DNA of 64,000 nucleotides, taken from the NCBI GenBank assembly GCA_025765595.1, contig JAIVFH010000020.1:310001-374000 (forward strand), read 5' to 3'. The notes beneath the pieces were generated by a model. It was not told the DNA's origin and did no database searches. It saw only the letters and a program-made list of their open reading frames with translations. Every line of letters begins with the position of its first letter. The stretch's first letter is position 1. This DNA comes from Obelidium mucronatum (Eukaryota > Chytridiomycota > Chytridiomycetes > Chytridiales > Chytriomycetaceae). Positions 33,619 through 45,367 of this stretch are shown piece after piece. A program made the translations under genes and the position numbers.

Positions 33619-36600
33619 TAGGCCCTTTCCCGGTTTGGTTTGAACCGCGGTTCAAACCGAACCATTTTAGGTTCTTAGTAAACCGAGGTTTCATTGTTGG
33701 CAGCGGTTTGAACTGGAACCGAACCGAACCGAACCGATCCAAACCGGTTTGTAGAACGGTTTATAATTACCCGAGGAAATGGCGCAATTCTGTAAATCCC
33801 CGATAACAAAACCATTTTCATTTTTTAAATCCTTCAAAAAAATGCACAAGTTCTACCAAATCCACCCCTCGTATGATACAACCGACATTGCAATCTGCCA
33901 TACTCCGTATGCGACCTCGCTCTGGCCAGGCCCCTGTCTTGTACCAAGAGCCACCTGATGACATGAGTGATTTGTTTCGCCTCCAATCCCGCCCAGGAAC
34001 TGCTGCAACCCTGCCAGTGGCTACCCCAAGTCTTGTTGCTCCACGCAATCCAGCGTCAAGCTCTTCTGCTACTCCAACCAGCGCGGGCTCAAGCTCTTCT
34101 GCTACGCCAACCAGTGCGGACTCAAGTTCTTCTGCCACTCTTCATGACATAGCGTCACATTCTACTGCTCTATCTCATAGTACAGGAGCAAGTACTGCCA
34201 CAGCAACCACTGCCGGTACAGTCAGCGGTATCTCTCCCCCTAGTAATGTTCTTGGAAATTCCAATACTGGTGCCACCGTTGACGATTTTGCCAACAATTC
34301 CACGGGTCCTTCTGATGATGAAGATGACATCAACGAGGAGAATGACCGCCCTTGTCCTGTTGCAGCCACTTTAAAGCGTATGTGTTGTTTGTTTATTTCC
34401 ATTACGTTGTTATTTGCTGACACTATAACTGGGAATAGGAAAACGTGTTAGCAAGTCTGGTGGTTCATGGACAGCGGCTTATATCCAACAAATATCAGAA
34501 GACTTGAGAGATGGCTTTATTGTCAATGGGGTTATCAAGACACAACGGTATGCAAGGTTCTTCAGCATTGTGTTTAGTTCTGCCACTCATTGATTATATT
34601 TAGATGTACTTTATGCTCTCAAGATAACTACTCGAAGGGGATTGGAGTGTGGGGCCCAAACACTTCAACCGGGACTTTCAAATCCCACCTCAATGGTCAT
34701 GGCAAACGTCCACCACAAAAGGGAGATCAGCCGTCAGTTGTCCCAGTTGCGGGAGTCAAATGGCTGGATACGTCTATGCAGTCTCGTCACCTGGATTCAG
34801 CTGTTGCCGAATATATGGTCACCTGTGTTCTGTCTCACAAGCACGCTGAGTCTGCAGGCTTTCGACAATTCATGTCTGTTGCCATCCCGGCTTATAATGT
34901 CAAGTCTTCGGAGACCTATGTTCGCAGGATTTTCTCAATGTACATTGTCCTCAAGTACCACATGCAGACCATTTTGTCCTTGGCCAAGACAAAAAAGTCC
35001 ATTACATTTCGATGGTTGGACCAATACCATGCTCCGCGGGTATTACGTTGTCACACTTCACTGGATTGATTCTCGTTACGGCACACTATTCGAGTGTATT
35101 CTTGACTTTTTTCATGTAACTCCTGGCAAGAACGTGAGTCAACGTATCTCTGAATACATGATCCGTATGCTGAATGGGTGGGGCCTTTTAGAAGACTTGC
35201 TGGCAACGGTCAATGACAATGGAGCCGACGCGGTCAAGTCTGCCAAGCTTGTTGGTCGTGAACTGTACGCACTAGCTGGCCATGAAATACTACCGGAGTC
35301 TCACCAGCTGCGCTGTGTTACCCATACATTGCAGCTTTCAGTGAAAGCGGCCATGTGTCTGATTGACGATGCCGTCTTGGCACTACGGGAGCTGCTTGCA
35401 AGTATTCGGCAATCCAAAGTCCTTCGTGACTACTTTCGTACAGAATGCAATGCTGCACCAAATGTTAAACGTCAAGAGCCACCATCACTTGATTCCCCAA
35501 CGCGATGGAATTCCACTCATGCCATGCTTGAAGATTGTCTTCAAGTTCGGGATCCATTGGACCACACGGCTGGAAGATTTGGACTTGAACGCATCAGTTC
35601 AGAGATGTGGGATCAAGTTCAAGCATATGCAACATTTCTCCAGCCATTTGCCAAGATTTCGACACTTCTTGGAGCTTCGACAAAGCCAACTCTTTCATCC
35701 GCTCAAGCCGGTATTGAACTGTTCATTAAGGCTGCAAACGCTGGTGTTGGTTCTCGAAATACAATTATCAGTGATGCTGCTGAAGCTATGCTTCGTCCTC
35801 TGATTGAATACAAACCTATCTTGGACAGTGAACCTTCCCATATAGCAATGTTCCTGGATCCAACAATTGTTAAACGGACAGGCTCTTTGGAGTTTCTACA
35901 TCGAAAGAGTATTGTTGAGTCTGTGTTTCGGAAATATGCAACTAGTCTTGATATGGGTGTACCTTCTTCAACTGTATCTGTGTTGTCAACTGGCTTCAAC
36001 TTGATTGATATGTTGAATGAATCTATGATCTCTGACGATAATTTGGATCTTGTTGGTGATGCTGTTTCTGAGCTGGAAGGATTTTGTAGCTTGAAAGCTG
36101 TGGCATCTGGAACGGATATTCTTGTATGGTGGTTCTCTCAACGCAGACAGTACCCCATCTTGTACTCAATGGCTTGTGATTACTTGGCTGTTCCTCCTGC
36201 ATCAGTTGCCTCCGAACGAGCGAATTCACTTGCCGAGAGAATCTTTGATGGTCGCGAGACTTTGAACTCAGATCTATTCAAGGCTGAGATATGTTGCAGT
36301 TCATGGCTGAAGGTCATTGGTAAACACAATCTTATGTGTAATGCAAAAGATGTCATAACATTACCAACTGATTATCACAATGCAGTCATTGCGTTGACAT
36401 GTGGGGATAATCCGCTAGTTGATCTGGAAAAGTGGGCAGAATTAGACACAGTCATTAAGTATTGGCTGGAAAAAAGGAGCAACTGAATATATTTCAATAA
36501 ACAATTAAACCGACTCTGAACCGCGACTCAAACTGCGGTTTCAGACTCATAAGCGGTTCCAAACCGCAGCTTTGCTTTCCTTAGCGGTTTGAACCGAAAC

Positions 36601-36629
36601 CGAACCGAACCGAACCGGGAAAGGGCCTA
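33619..36629 (+). mobile_element. hAT transposon (3011 bp) with exact 8-bp TSD
   Basis: TIR TAGGCCCTTTCCCGGTTYGG at both ends, TSD GTGACAAG at 33611-33618 and 36630-36637, inserted in gypsy 2 gag. Subterminal regions are packed with AACCG/CGGTT motifs in both orientations, likely transposase-binding sites. Confidence 0.93.
33873..36486 (+). pseudogene. hAT transposase, single-base frameshift
   Basis: Ser/Thr-rich N-terminus, two short introns (about 34377-34440 and 34550-34603), then a BED-type zinc finger (CTLCSQD ... HLNGHG), the RNase H-like core (GYYVVTLHWID, TPGKN, CVTHTLQLSVK, SPTRWNSTHAML) and the C-terminal dimerisation block (PPASVASERANSLAERIF). An extra C near 35010 splits the conserved TFDGWT motif between two frames (TF in one, DGWTNT in the next); removing it would give a continuous protein. 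TIR and TSD are perfect, so decay is recent or the base is a sequencing error. Confidence 0.85.
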
Positions 36630-36637
36630 GTGACAAG

Positions 36638-36708
36638 TAAGCAAAGATTTCCGAGGAGCAGTAGCAGGAGGAGTATCAGCCATTATTGTATTTTAGTTTC
36701 AATACTAT
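36638..36708 (-). pseudogene. Gypsy 2 gag start and primer site
   Basis: Minus-strand Met codon at 36683 with MADTPPATAPRK as in element 1, and the conserved self-priming site (TAGTATTGAAACT on the minus strand) next to the LTR end at 36709. Confidence 0.8.
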
Positions 36709-37005
36709 GTTAGAACCAGATAGTCAATAAAGGACTTAAGGGTTCTTGAAGGCACAAGGGCTTAGGGGGCACGAGGGCTTGACCAATAACGGCTTGACGT
36801 CACGAGAGACGGAAACAAAGAGTTACAAAACTGTAAGACTAACACAGAATGTATTGAAACTGAACTAAAACTCAGAGCAGAAAGCTTGCTATTTATGCAA
36901 GTTCTGGACTTAAAAATAACAAAAGTTCAAAATGGGAAACAAACTGAAAATCAAACAGAAATTGTGATAGCAAGAGTGATAGCACAATAATATGTGAAAT
37001 CAAGA

Positions 37006-39390
37006 TCAGAATATTTCTCCAACTTGGCAAGTGTGCATTGTGCTCCGTTTCTCAGCCACATTGGATTCACGTTATCTATAATACCCTTCATTTGATTACA
37101 AGTGAAGTAAATTGAGAAATCACCAAATGAACAGTAGGTGTATCTCCCGCAGACAGTTGCTTTGTCGCATTGTAGAAAGGTTGACAAAAGACTTTCAATG
37201 CTTTGAAGTGGCAAAGGTCACTGTCTCCGAAAGCCATTGATGAATCACCACAAAAAGCATACCAATACTTTGCATATTGTTGTGGTTGAACTTGCAACAT
37301 GACAGCACTTGAGGGTTGATCATCTCATACACTGAATTCCAATGGGTCTTCACGGCTTGGATGAGGAGTCGAAAACTGACATTCATGGCAACCACACTGC
37401 TTCTCAAGCTTATCACACAAAGCAGGGCTGTTTGCAAGCACACAAGTGACAGCTTGAGCCTGGAGAAACACCATTAGACAATAAAGATTGAATGAGACAA
37501 TACCCCACCTTCTTTATCAATTTGCGGACATCATCGGGAGCAGTACTAGTGATGTTTGTAAGTGATGCATCACTTTCAGTGGATAGATTCATGGAAAGAG
37601 TTTCAGCCAATGTTTGCTTGATGGACATAACTGCCAGGTCCACCTGTGTTTGAATTTATTTATAGTTAATTTAAAAAAGTGAAAAAGTGAAAGGCAGAAA
37701 AAAAAACCATGTGACATTTCTGGCCAATTCATTCACTGGATTTGCAGCACGGCATCAGCTGGTTCCAAGTACGCTGGGTCAGTCTCTTTGTTGTCTGCTT
37801 CATCGAAGTCTCCATCACCACTTTCATCAAAGTTGTCACCAATGACTTCACTTAAGCCACACAGCCCTGATACGGCATCAACAACAGCAAGATTGATGAT
37901 ATGTAGCAGACATTGTAAATGGTGGACAGATGAGTAGTCTCCCAAATGCAATGATTAAGAATGAAAATTTCAAGTCATAGGCCATTAAAAATGACACTAG
38001 GAACCAGATGAGAGCGCTCCGGCTGAGATCTCCAGACATCAATTATCAGATGCAGGAAAGACACCCGTGTATCATGCATTGTCCAATGTGACAGACTGAA
38101 GTTTTGAGAGCAATCCAAAGTCCATCAGTTTGAGAACCAGAGCCACGCAGACAACTAATTAAATTGTATTATTGTAAGATGACAACCTATAATACAAATA
38201 AATAAAAGATGAAACCTGTGCAATTCAGTCAAGGAACAAATAATTCAAAGTTTGAGTCAACCCACAAAGCACGAAGCCTGAGGAATGCCAGTTTCATGAA
38301 AAGAGAAGAAATTTTTTTGAGTCTCGAAAAAAAAAACCAAACTTGAAGAGCAGCAAGGCATTCCAAGTACGCTCCTTTTAACACAGTTGTTCGATATGTG
38401 GTTGCAGATTCAAGTAACCGGGGAGCTATTGGGCAACGGAATGTGGCCCATTGAAGTACTGCGGGAGATTCGACAAATCTGAAGGGGTAGTTGTTGCACA
38501 AGGTGGCACGAAGTGTCATGTAGCAAAGAGTTTCCAGCTTGACATCAGTAGGCAGCTGAAGACTCTTTTGCATGAAGTCTGCAACTGTTTTGCACTGCTT
38601 TGGTGTGTTGCTTTCAGCAGCAGGTTGTGGTGGTTTGAGACCATGACTTTCTTTCAAATGCTTAGACAGAGCTCCAGTTGAGGATTTGGTTTCAGCAGTA
38701 ACTAATTAAATTGAGATAATATTAGGAATCAATCCTGAAGAGTCATGAAACCGGACAAAACCGGGGATTGAGCCTAGTGCCTCCAGATTATTAGGCCCTA
38801 ACATTACCTATAGGCTATGTTATTTGTTAAAAACTGGCCTGGACTGGCCAACCACCTTCAGCGCTTTGTTTTCCTTTGGATTGCATATTTTCGATTTAGG
38901 CTGCTTGGTTGTTTTAAATATGGGCCAACTCACAAGCAAGGGGGTTCCGCATCGATAAAAACACCATTTCCGCTGTAAGGTTTTCCATAGCAGGTAAACT
39001 ACTAAAGAAATGGTGTTGTTTAAAGAAAGGTGGTAATGGTGCTGGACAGAGAATCATAGATTAGGGGTAACGCTTGGTTGATTCCAGCACTCTGCCTCCA
39101 TTGCAGGAAGCACCATACTGGAAGCAATTGGATATCAAGCATTGGCAAAGTGCATGACAGTATGATAAATGCTGGGGGTGAAGTTTGATGATGGGAGGTG
39201 GTGGTGGCATCGGGACACTTACATTATTTTTGATTATTTTTGGAATAAATTTCGGGTCTTTCAGGTTCCTTCCGGTTTCTTCCGGTCCAAAATATCTCCA
39301 AAACCGACCCAAACCCCGATCCATCAAGTCCTGGTTTACCCGCAAAGTTGACCTGAACCCGACTCACCCTAAAGGTGGAGCAAATTTGCT
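37006..39390 (-). pseudogene. Degenerate second hAT transposon
   Basis: Minus-strand fragments with hAT transposase features: a BED-finger end (HLKESHGLKPP), YPFRFVESPA (near 38470), CLLHIINLAVVDAV (near 37880), HWNSVYEMI (near 37330). Frames are broken many times. The left end is cut by the gypsy 2 LTR; the right boundary with copia gag lies somewhere between about 38800 and 39400 and I could not fix a TIR or TSD. Confidence 0.65.
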
Positions 39391-39422
39391 GGAAGTTTGA
39401 TTGGGTTGTACATTGTTGATTT

Positions 39423-40416
39423 TTACCATCGTCTTTGGGTTGTTTGTAGCGTACAAGATTTTGAAAGAATTGTCCGTTTGTTGCTGGGCTGGCGAGTACT
39501 TGCTGGTTTTTGTGGTGGTGGTGGTGGTTGAGTTTGGCAATGCTTGGTTTTCTTCTGGTCCACTACAAAGGCTTGCTCGTAACTGCTGCTGGTGCCCTTT
39601 TGCTGGTTGGCTGATTTTCCTGGGACTGTTTGGAGTATGAGATGGGCCAAGATGTCGGCAAAAGAATTTGTCTTCTTTTCAATGAGCCAGGAAGACCATA
39701 GAGGAGTGGGTTTGTTGATTTCAAGTGCTCTTGTTTTGTTCATACCGTTTCTAAACTTCTTGTGCAACACTTTCTGGAATTTGTTGTTCTTTGTGGCCTT
39801 GGATTTGTCAAAAAGGGGCAAGGTTGTCACAATGCCATCGACTCTGTCAGCAAAACTTGCTATGGTATCAGCTCCTTGCTTGAGAGTTCGGACATTGTTC
39901 ATCAGCTCCTTGACACACTTGTCATGGTCGAAAGCAACGTCAACTTTGATGAACTTGTAACCAGTTTAGGGGACAAACAGGCAAACAGCACTGTTGGATT
40001 GCATTCTCCATCAATCTGTGGCCTATCACTGCAAGGACTAAAGCGTTGGTATCTGTTTCCGTGGTGGCTGGTTCAGTGGCTGATACCATTGCTTTTCTGA
40101 ACTTGGATTGGAGTGGAAGAGGAATTTGCTTTAGAAGGTGGTCACTTGGTTGCTCAATAGAGACGTGGCTGCGTGGGACTGGGAGATTGTTAATGAGTTT
40201 GATAGTAGTGTCATTCCAGCTGCTGAACGTGTGGGCGCCTCCAGGAGGCTGTTAGGAGTAGTAGTCATCAGAATTGCGCAAACTGAGTGCAATCTGGTTT
40301 CTTGTTTTGACAAGTGGATTTCGCGTCTATTTTGACTGGTAACTGGATGCCGCTGTCCGTTGGACGTTGTCTGGTGTTGTTGTTTAACTAGGGTCGGTAG
40401 AGTCTGACTCTTGATC
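39423..40416 (-). pseudogene. Copia gag remnant
   Basis: Minus-strand sequence directly downstream of the 5' LTR. A helical Gag-like stretch (ASFADRVDGIVTTL, FADILAHLIL) and a Gln/Pro-rich tail at 39423-39902 are recognisable; the more N-terminal part (40131-40313) is in another frame. No intact ORF. Confidence 0.6.
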
Positions 40417-40520
40417 TGTTATAGTTTTAAGAAAGATTCTTCCAGTTTATTATCTTTGACAACATCCTGAAATATTAATAATAAAATACAAAATAAACAC
40501 TAAAGATTCATCGCAGGTTG

Positions 40521-40885
40521 TAGGTCTTTGTTCTTTATTTAATTTCTTTAATTTAGGAATTTAAAAATGTTGGGAGCTTACTTGTCACCAAAGAAAAAGA
40601 GTTGATCAGAGAGTTTGTCACTGAGAGCTTGGAACACATCCTTGGTGTTCAAATAGACTTCATTGACCAGTTCCTTGTCGTCATCCAGCATCATCATAGA
40701 ATGGAATCAAACTTGTGAATATAATCCCCTGCCAAGTGAATTTTGTGTGAACGAACCGATATCCAGACAATCACCCAACCACTCGCTTTTTCAGGATTTC
40801 TGGGCCATAAAACCGTCTCATAAAGTCCAGTTGTTTGGAATATACTCGCAACGTGTCTTCGTTATAATTCTTGGCGTCCATAAAC
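40521..40885 (-). pseudogene. Metaxin pseudogene, middle exons
   Basis: Continues the split copy across the 27-kb copia insertion: exon equivalent to 43405-43292 (VYLNAKDVFQALSDKLSD, FFFGDK) and part of the preceding exon (RVYSKQLD). It ends at CCATAAAC (40885), where the right duplication unit begins. Confidence 0.85.
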
Positions 40886-41038
40886 CCAAACAATTGGTGT
40901 ATCACCAATTCTATTTAATATCCTTTTGTTTTGCTTTATTGTATATCCAGCAGATGATGAAGTTACAAAACATATTTTAGTAAGTAGCTTGAACCAAACC
41001 CTCATTTTCTACCTTTTTAGTTCAAGAAAAAAGAAAAA

Positions 41039-42117
41039 ATGCTCATTCTCTTGATCCTACTGATCGCCTTGTGTGGTTGGGCACAAAACACAGAGCCCTG
41101 TACAGGGTATGGTTTACCTAAGGCATCGGTACATAATACAGCAAAAGATGCTTGTATTAGTCGAGGTGATACTGTTTCTGCCTGCACTGCAATGAAAATC
41201 GATACTGGATATTACGAGCTCGCTATTCAGGTATTCCTCCATTTCCCTTACTCTCTTTGCTATCCTTTCTTTCTTCTGAATGGTCTATCGACTCTGTTTG
41301 GATGTAGAATGATGGAAACCTTGTTGTGTATGATTCAAGATCGATAATCAACTGGAGTTCCCACAGTAACGGTCGTATATCTTCCGATACAAGCCTGCAA
41401 TACAGCACAGATGGATTAATTCAAATGCGCTCTGGGGGCCAAGTAGTTTGGTCGTTGGAAACTGCCGGTTCCGCTGGCCTTTTTTGTTTCGACACTACAA
41501 ATGGCCTAATAACAATGTACGACTACAACAGTGATAGCAATGAGTGGAGTATCATTTGGGACTCGAACTCAAACGCATATGGCGCTGGCTTTCCCAAATC
41601 TGTGGGGCAAACGACAGCTGTCAAGATCTCTCCTTCGCCGTCTCATTCTCCGCCTACTATCCGAGACTTACATACTCGAGCTGCTCAACCAGAGTCGAAC
41701 GCGTTGGGTATTGGCTTAACCGTGGTGATATGTGTTGGAGCTGCCGCTGTTGTTGCCGGTCTTCTATACTTTCTGTACCGTTGTCTTCAATACTTGCTGA
41801 ACCGTTGCAAAGCGCGAAAACCAAAACAGCCCGTTGAACAACTCCAGCCTGCGACCGACTTCGTCCAGGCTGAACAACCAACAGTCATCGGAAAGCCCCC
41901 TTCATTACGCGAGAGGGTAGTGTACCCCGCTTTTGCTACAAGGGAAATTTTCAAGGCAAGCGTCAGTTATCACGCCCAATACGATCAAGAGCTCACAATA
42001 CATTTAGGAGATCATGTTGAGGTGATTGAAAAGAGGGGCGACGGGTGGTGTTGTGGACGGGTTGGAAGTGGAGAGTTTAGATGGATCCATATTTCGAAAT
42101 TGGAGTTGGTGGGATAG
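41039..42117 (+). CDS. Lectin-TM-SH3 receptor-like membrane protein (intact copy)
   Basis: Two exons, 41039-41230 and 41308-42117 (77-nt intron, GT-AG), 333 residues. Order: signal peptide (residues 1-17, LILLILLIALCGWAQ); short Cys-containing segment; bulb-type-lectin-like region (about 60-165) with repeats built on NDGNLVVYD, STDGLIQMRSGG and TTNGLITMYD; Pro-Ser linker; transmembrane helix (about 205-232, VVICVGAAAVVAGLLYFLY); basic juxtamembrane segment (RCKARKPKQP); and a C-terminal SH3 domain (about 275-330: ASVSYHAQYDQELTIHLGD, GDGWCCGRV, GEFRWIHISKL). Predicted topology is outside lectin, inside SH3. It could sense surface glycans and recruit proline-rich cytoplasmic partners; that role is inference. 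I know of no named family with this order. It is a tandem paralogue of the frameshifted copy at 7125. Confidence 0.82.
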
Positions 42118-42625
42118 GCAACCAAAAGTTGGATCTGGTGGGATAGGCAACCGAAGAAGAAGAAAGTAAATGATGTTAATTTTTTATGTTCATTTATAAG
42201 ACGATAACTTAGGAGATTGGACAAATATTGTGAGCGCAGCAAGGTTGTTTTGATTGCGCCTGTTTGGGTTCTATTTGTAGACTTCTGCACAATGTAATTC
42301 TGTCAATCTTAAAATCATTATTTTTCGCACGCTATTTCCCAATGTTTTGCTCAATTATTTTGTAAGTATCTTGATCGTCTTCAGGAGATAACCCCGGGAT
42401 TCGGCGGAAAAGGATTGTTGTCTTCCAACAATATTATGACCATTCAGAACGGTTTCGCGTTGATTGAATGATGGGGAATGGGCTGGGAAGCAAACCGCAT
42501 ATGGTGGGTAAGATTTCAGAATAATCGTGAGCACAAATGACGTTGCTCCAAAACTGCGGCCACTTGAACCAAGCTGCATAAAAAGACGGTAGGTTTACTT
42601 CTATTTTTGTGATTCAGTTTTTTTT
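42118..42625. other. Spacer between lectin copy 2 and metaxin
   Basis: Convergent 3' regions of two genes. Nothing coding seen. A short direct repeat (GGTGGGATAGGCAACC) follows the lectin stop codon. Confidence 0.5.
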
Positions 42626-44371
42626 TTACTCGTCGTCATCGGAATAGACGTTTCCATCTTCATCCACATAAACAGCCGCACTTCCATCATATTCATCCTC
42701 CCGCCCATCCCCACCAGGCTCGTCGTGGTTACCACCACCGCCCCCACCAAACCCATCCTCATCATCGCCTTCATCAACAACCCCAATCTGAACAATCCCA
42801 TTCACAATCACATACCCCACGAAAAACCCAACAGCACCCAACACAGACAACCACTTATAAAACGCGTCGACACGTGCCTCGCGTTTCCTTTGTTCCCGAA
42901 CATCTGCCTCGGAGGCCTCGCCCGACGTATCGACGGGCCGCGGGTCGGCGGTGAGGGCCGCGAGACGCTGTTTTGCGGTGGCGTATAGAGTTGCGAAGCT
43001 GGCGGTCGGGTTTGTGAGGAACGATGCAATGTGGAGAGGTGGAGGGGATTGAGAAGGGACTGGGGGTGGGTACAAGGACATGGCGGCTTGCATCCGTGTG
43101 ATGTAGGTGGTTAGGTTTGGGAAGTTGAAGGTGAGGATGGCGTTGAGTTTTGGGTTTGTTAGGAGGGGGAGGGCGTGGAGGGAGAGGTGGGCGTAGGCGA
43201 CGGCGTCGAGGGTTGTAGGTCTTTGTTATTTATTAATTTTTTTTTAATTTAGGAACGCGGTTCAAACAATTTAAATATGTTGGGAGCTTACTTGTCGCCA
43301 AAGAAAAAGAGTTGATCAGAGAGTTTGTCGCTGAGAGCTTGGAACACATCCTTGGCGTTCAAATAGACTTCATTGACCAATTCCTTGTTGTCATCCAGCA
43401 TCATCCTAGAATGGAATCAAACTTGTGAGAATAATCCTACTCCTCCGCCAAAGTGTATTTTCGTGTGAGGCCAAGCGAACGAACCGATATCCAGACAATC
43501 GCCCGACAACTCTCTTTTTGAGGATTTCCGGGACGTAAAACCGTCTCATAAAGTCCAGTTGCTTGGAATATACTCGCAACGTGTCTTCGTTATAATTCTT
43601 GGCGTCCATAAACAAGGTGTGTAAACGTGCTTCGTAAAGCTTTGTCTCGATCAAGTTGATGTAACTGAAGTATAAAAAAATTCAGGCCTTCCTCTCCTTT
43701 ACGTTACTTTTTTTTCTCTTTTTCTGTCTCTCGTATACCTGCTGGATTGTGCTAATTGAAGAGGTGTCAGATTTGCATCCAAGTCGAATCCCTTTGAAAA
43801 GACACGAATTTAACAAACAAAATTCATCCAACGCAAAACGAATTCAAATTCCTAAAACCTTTCTTTTCAAATGACGGATGATATTGGCTGTTCCGGCAAC
43901 AGGAATCGCTCCATCCCGCAAGAGTGGTAACTCTCCTGTAAAAAAAGCGACCCCCACCCGCGAACATCATTTTCGATTAGATCTTTCAAAAATGGAGCAA
44001 AACTAACAAAAAGAAGAGTGGTAGTGTGTGGGTTGGCGAAGGAGCTCCTCTTCACTTTTTCTTCCTTTGAGTGACCAGTCCTTTCCCTGACACATCTCCA
44101 GCCCGTCTCGACCAGATAAAAAAAAGCAACATTGCGATTGCATTTCTTACCAGACGGAGAAATCTTTGGATTGGTTGACTTTGTGTTGATCCAGTTTGCA
44201 CATGAGAGTGATAAATAGCACTAAAGTGTAAGTCTTTTGAGATCACAGTACGAAACCGAATGGAAAAAAAAGAAGCTACAGAAAACACACCTGAATTGAC
44301 ATGCAGAATGGATCAAAGGAAGAGAGACCCCATGCTGGACCCCATGAAAACAGTTCGAAAGGCGGTGTCAT
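42626..44371 (-). CDS. Metaxin (mitochondrial outer-membrane SAM-complex component)
   Basis: Seven exons: 44371-44291, 44220-44151, 43935-43859, 43791-43739, 43664-43485, 43405-43292, 43220-42626, all GT-AG. The N-terminal thioredoxin-like half reads MTPPFELFSWGPAWGLSSFD, then NPKISPSG-ELPLLRDG across an intron and DLDANLTPLQLA. The GST-C-like half has NLIETKLYEARLHTLF, DKPTTLDAVAYAHLSLHALP and LTTYITRM. A C-terminal helix (WLSVLGAVGFFVGYVIVNG) anchors it in the outer membrane, and an acidic Gly-rich tail of about 50 residues follows. Metaxin/SAM37 proteins help insert beta-barrel proteins. The acidic tail after the anchor is unusual. A 3' fragment of this gene was duplicated to the left and then destroyed by transposons; this copy is the functional one. 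Confidence 0.9.
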
Positions 44372-44536
44372 TATTTTTATATTTAATTTTTTTTATTACG
44401 GACTTTTTTTTTGTATGGTTTCAATTATTTTGTATTATAGTATACTTATTTTCGATAATTTGTATGTTTATAAGGCATGTAACACATCTGAAATACGAAG
44501 CGTTGTATGGTTGCGGTTTGGCGCTTTCCGAAAAAG

Positions 44537-44575
<39 letters not shown>

Positions 44576-45367
44576 AGCTGTATTCGAGCCTCTCATACAC
44601 ACCTCTGAGTGCATCAGGCGTCTTCGTCAGCTCATTATCTACTTGCTGCCATAGTTCATAATTACAATGCAAAAGATACCAGTTGAAAAATGATTGGCTA
44701 TTCGGGTAATTTTCCCAAGCAAAACCTATAAATAGCCCGTCCGTCCCCATCTTTTTTCTTTTTATCGAAGTCGGACGCACTAAAAGCCCATGCTAGAAGA
44801 TACGGCCATCAACTCCGGTTGGTGGCTACTCTCTGATCTTGTCATGTCGTTGTTGTAGTCCAAGAACAAAGTGGTATAGCTTCGGGTGAGGTCTCAGAGA
44901 TCCTCTGGTTTACCAAATGGTGACTATTGATCTATTACTGGGGGTCTCAATTGCTGTATCTAGATTTTTTTGTTCCCTTTTCTCTTCCCTCCGCTATCGA
45001 ACACTTATTGGTCGTTTTGGTCTTTCTACCTGCAATCTTTTTTGTTTTTCTTCTTGCCTTGACGTGTGTGTCATTCTCAAAATTCTGTATGGAGGTTTTG
45101 ACAATGGGATGTATCGATTAGAATCCAACACTGCTAGCATTAAAAAGGGGTTCCTTGTTCAGCAAATATACTTGGTTTTCATGCAAAACAACAGCAAAAC
45201 AAGTTCATAAAAAAGTCAAAAAAGAACAGAAAAAAAAATAGCTAAGAGAAGTGCAACGCTCTCTCTCTTTTGCACCGCTTTCAACGACCCCATCAAACGA
45301 GCCGAGAAAATTCCCTCCTTCGTTAATACTTATCAAGAAACCTTAGAGGCCCACCACAAAAATCCAA
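44372..45367. other. Gene-poor gap with long poly-A
   Basis: A run of more than 40 A lies at about 44530-44572. A minus-strand ORF upstream of it (44580-44780, ENYPNSQSFFNWYLLH) has protein-like composition but no recognised domain or splice partner. The remainder (44790-45367) shows CT-rich tracts and no gene; the last part is presumably the promoter of the SET-MYND gene. Confidence 0.5.

Larger units (their letters stand above)
22989..37005 (-). mobile_element. Ty3/gypsy element 2, minus strand, interrupted and deleted
   Basis: Same family as element 1. The left LTR (22989-23269) is fused by deletion directly to the chromodomain region of pol (at the AANVS codons). The right LTR (36709-37005) also lacks its outer half, so neither LTR retains the tRNA-like segment. 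pol runs 23277-26220 and 31657-32559, gag 32499-33610 and 36638-36683. It is interrupted by a P-type transposon in pol and a hAT in gag. Flanks differ (copia linker on the left, hAT remnant on the right) and no TSD is identifiable. Confidence 0.85.
13297..40515 (-). mobile_element. Ty1/copia retrotransposon, minus strand, 27 kb with nested insertions
   Basis: Bounded by a 99-bp LTR. The right copy is 40417-40515 (the 5' LTR on the minus strand); the left copy is in three pieces, 13297-13326, 14891-14938 and 20983-21004. Host target duplication GGTTG is at 13292-13296 and 40516-40520. A polypurine tract (minus strand, CCTTTGAGGGGAG) abuts the left LTR at 21005-21017. Gag-like sequence lies near 39423-40390, and integrase linker, reverse transcriptase and RNase H at 21100-22980. 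The integrase core was not found, so the element is internally deleted as well as interrupted. Confidence 0.8.
40890..43613. repeat. Right unit of the tandem segmental duplication
   Basis: Uninterrupted copy of the lectin-metaxin block; aligns with the dispersed left unit. The unit ends inside metaxin exon 5 at 43613, but the native metaxin gene continues to 44371. Confidence 0.85.

Noticed and set aside
44421..44780. Minus-strand ORF with poly-Phe
   Set aside because: Half of it is the translated poly-A/T tract; the rest has no domain or splice partner. Noted only as part of the gap.
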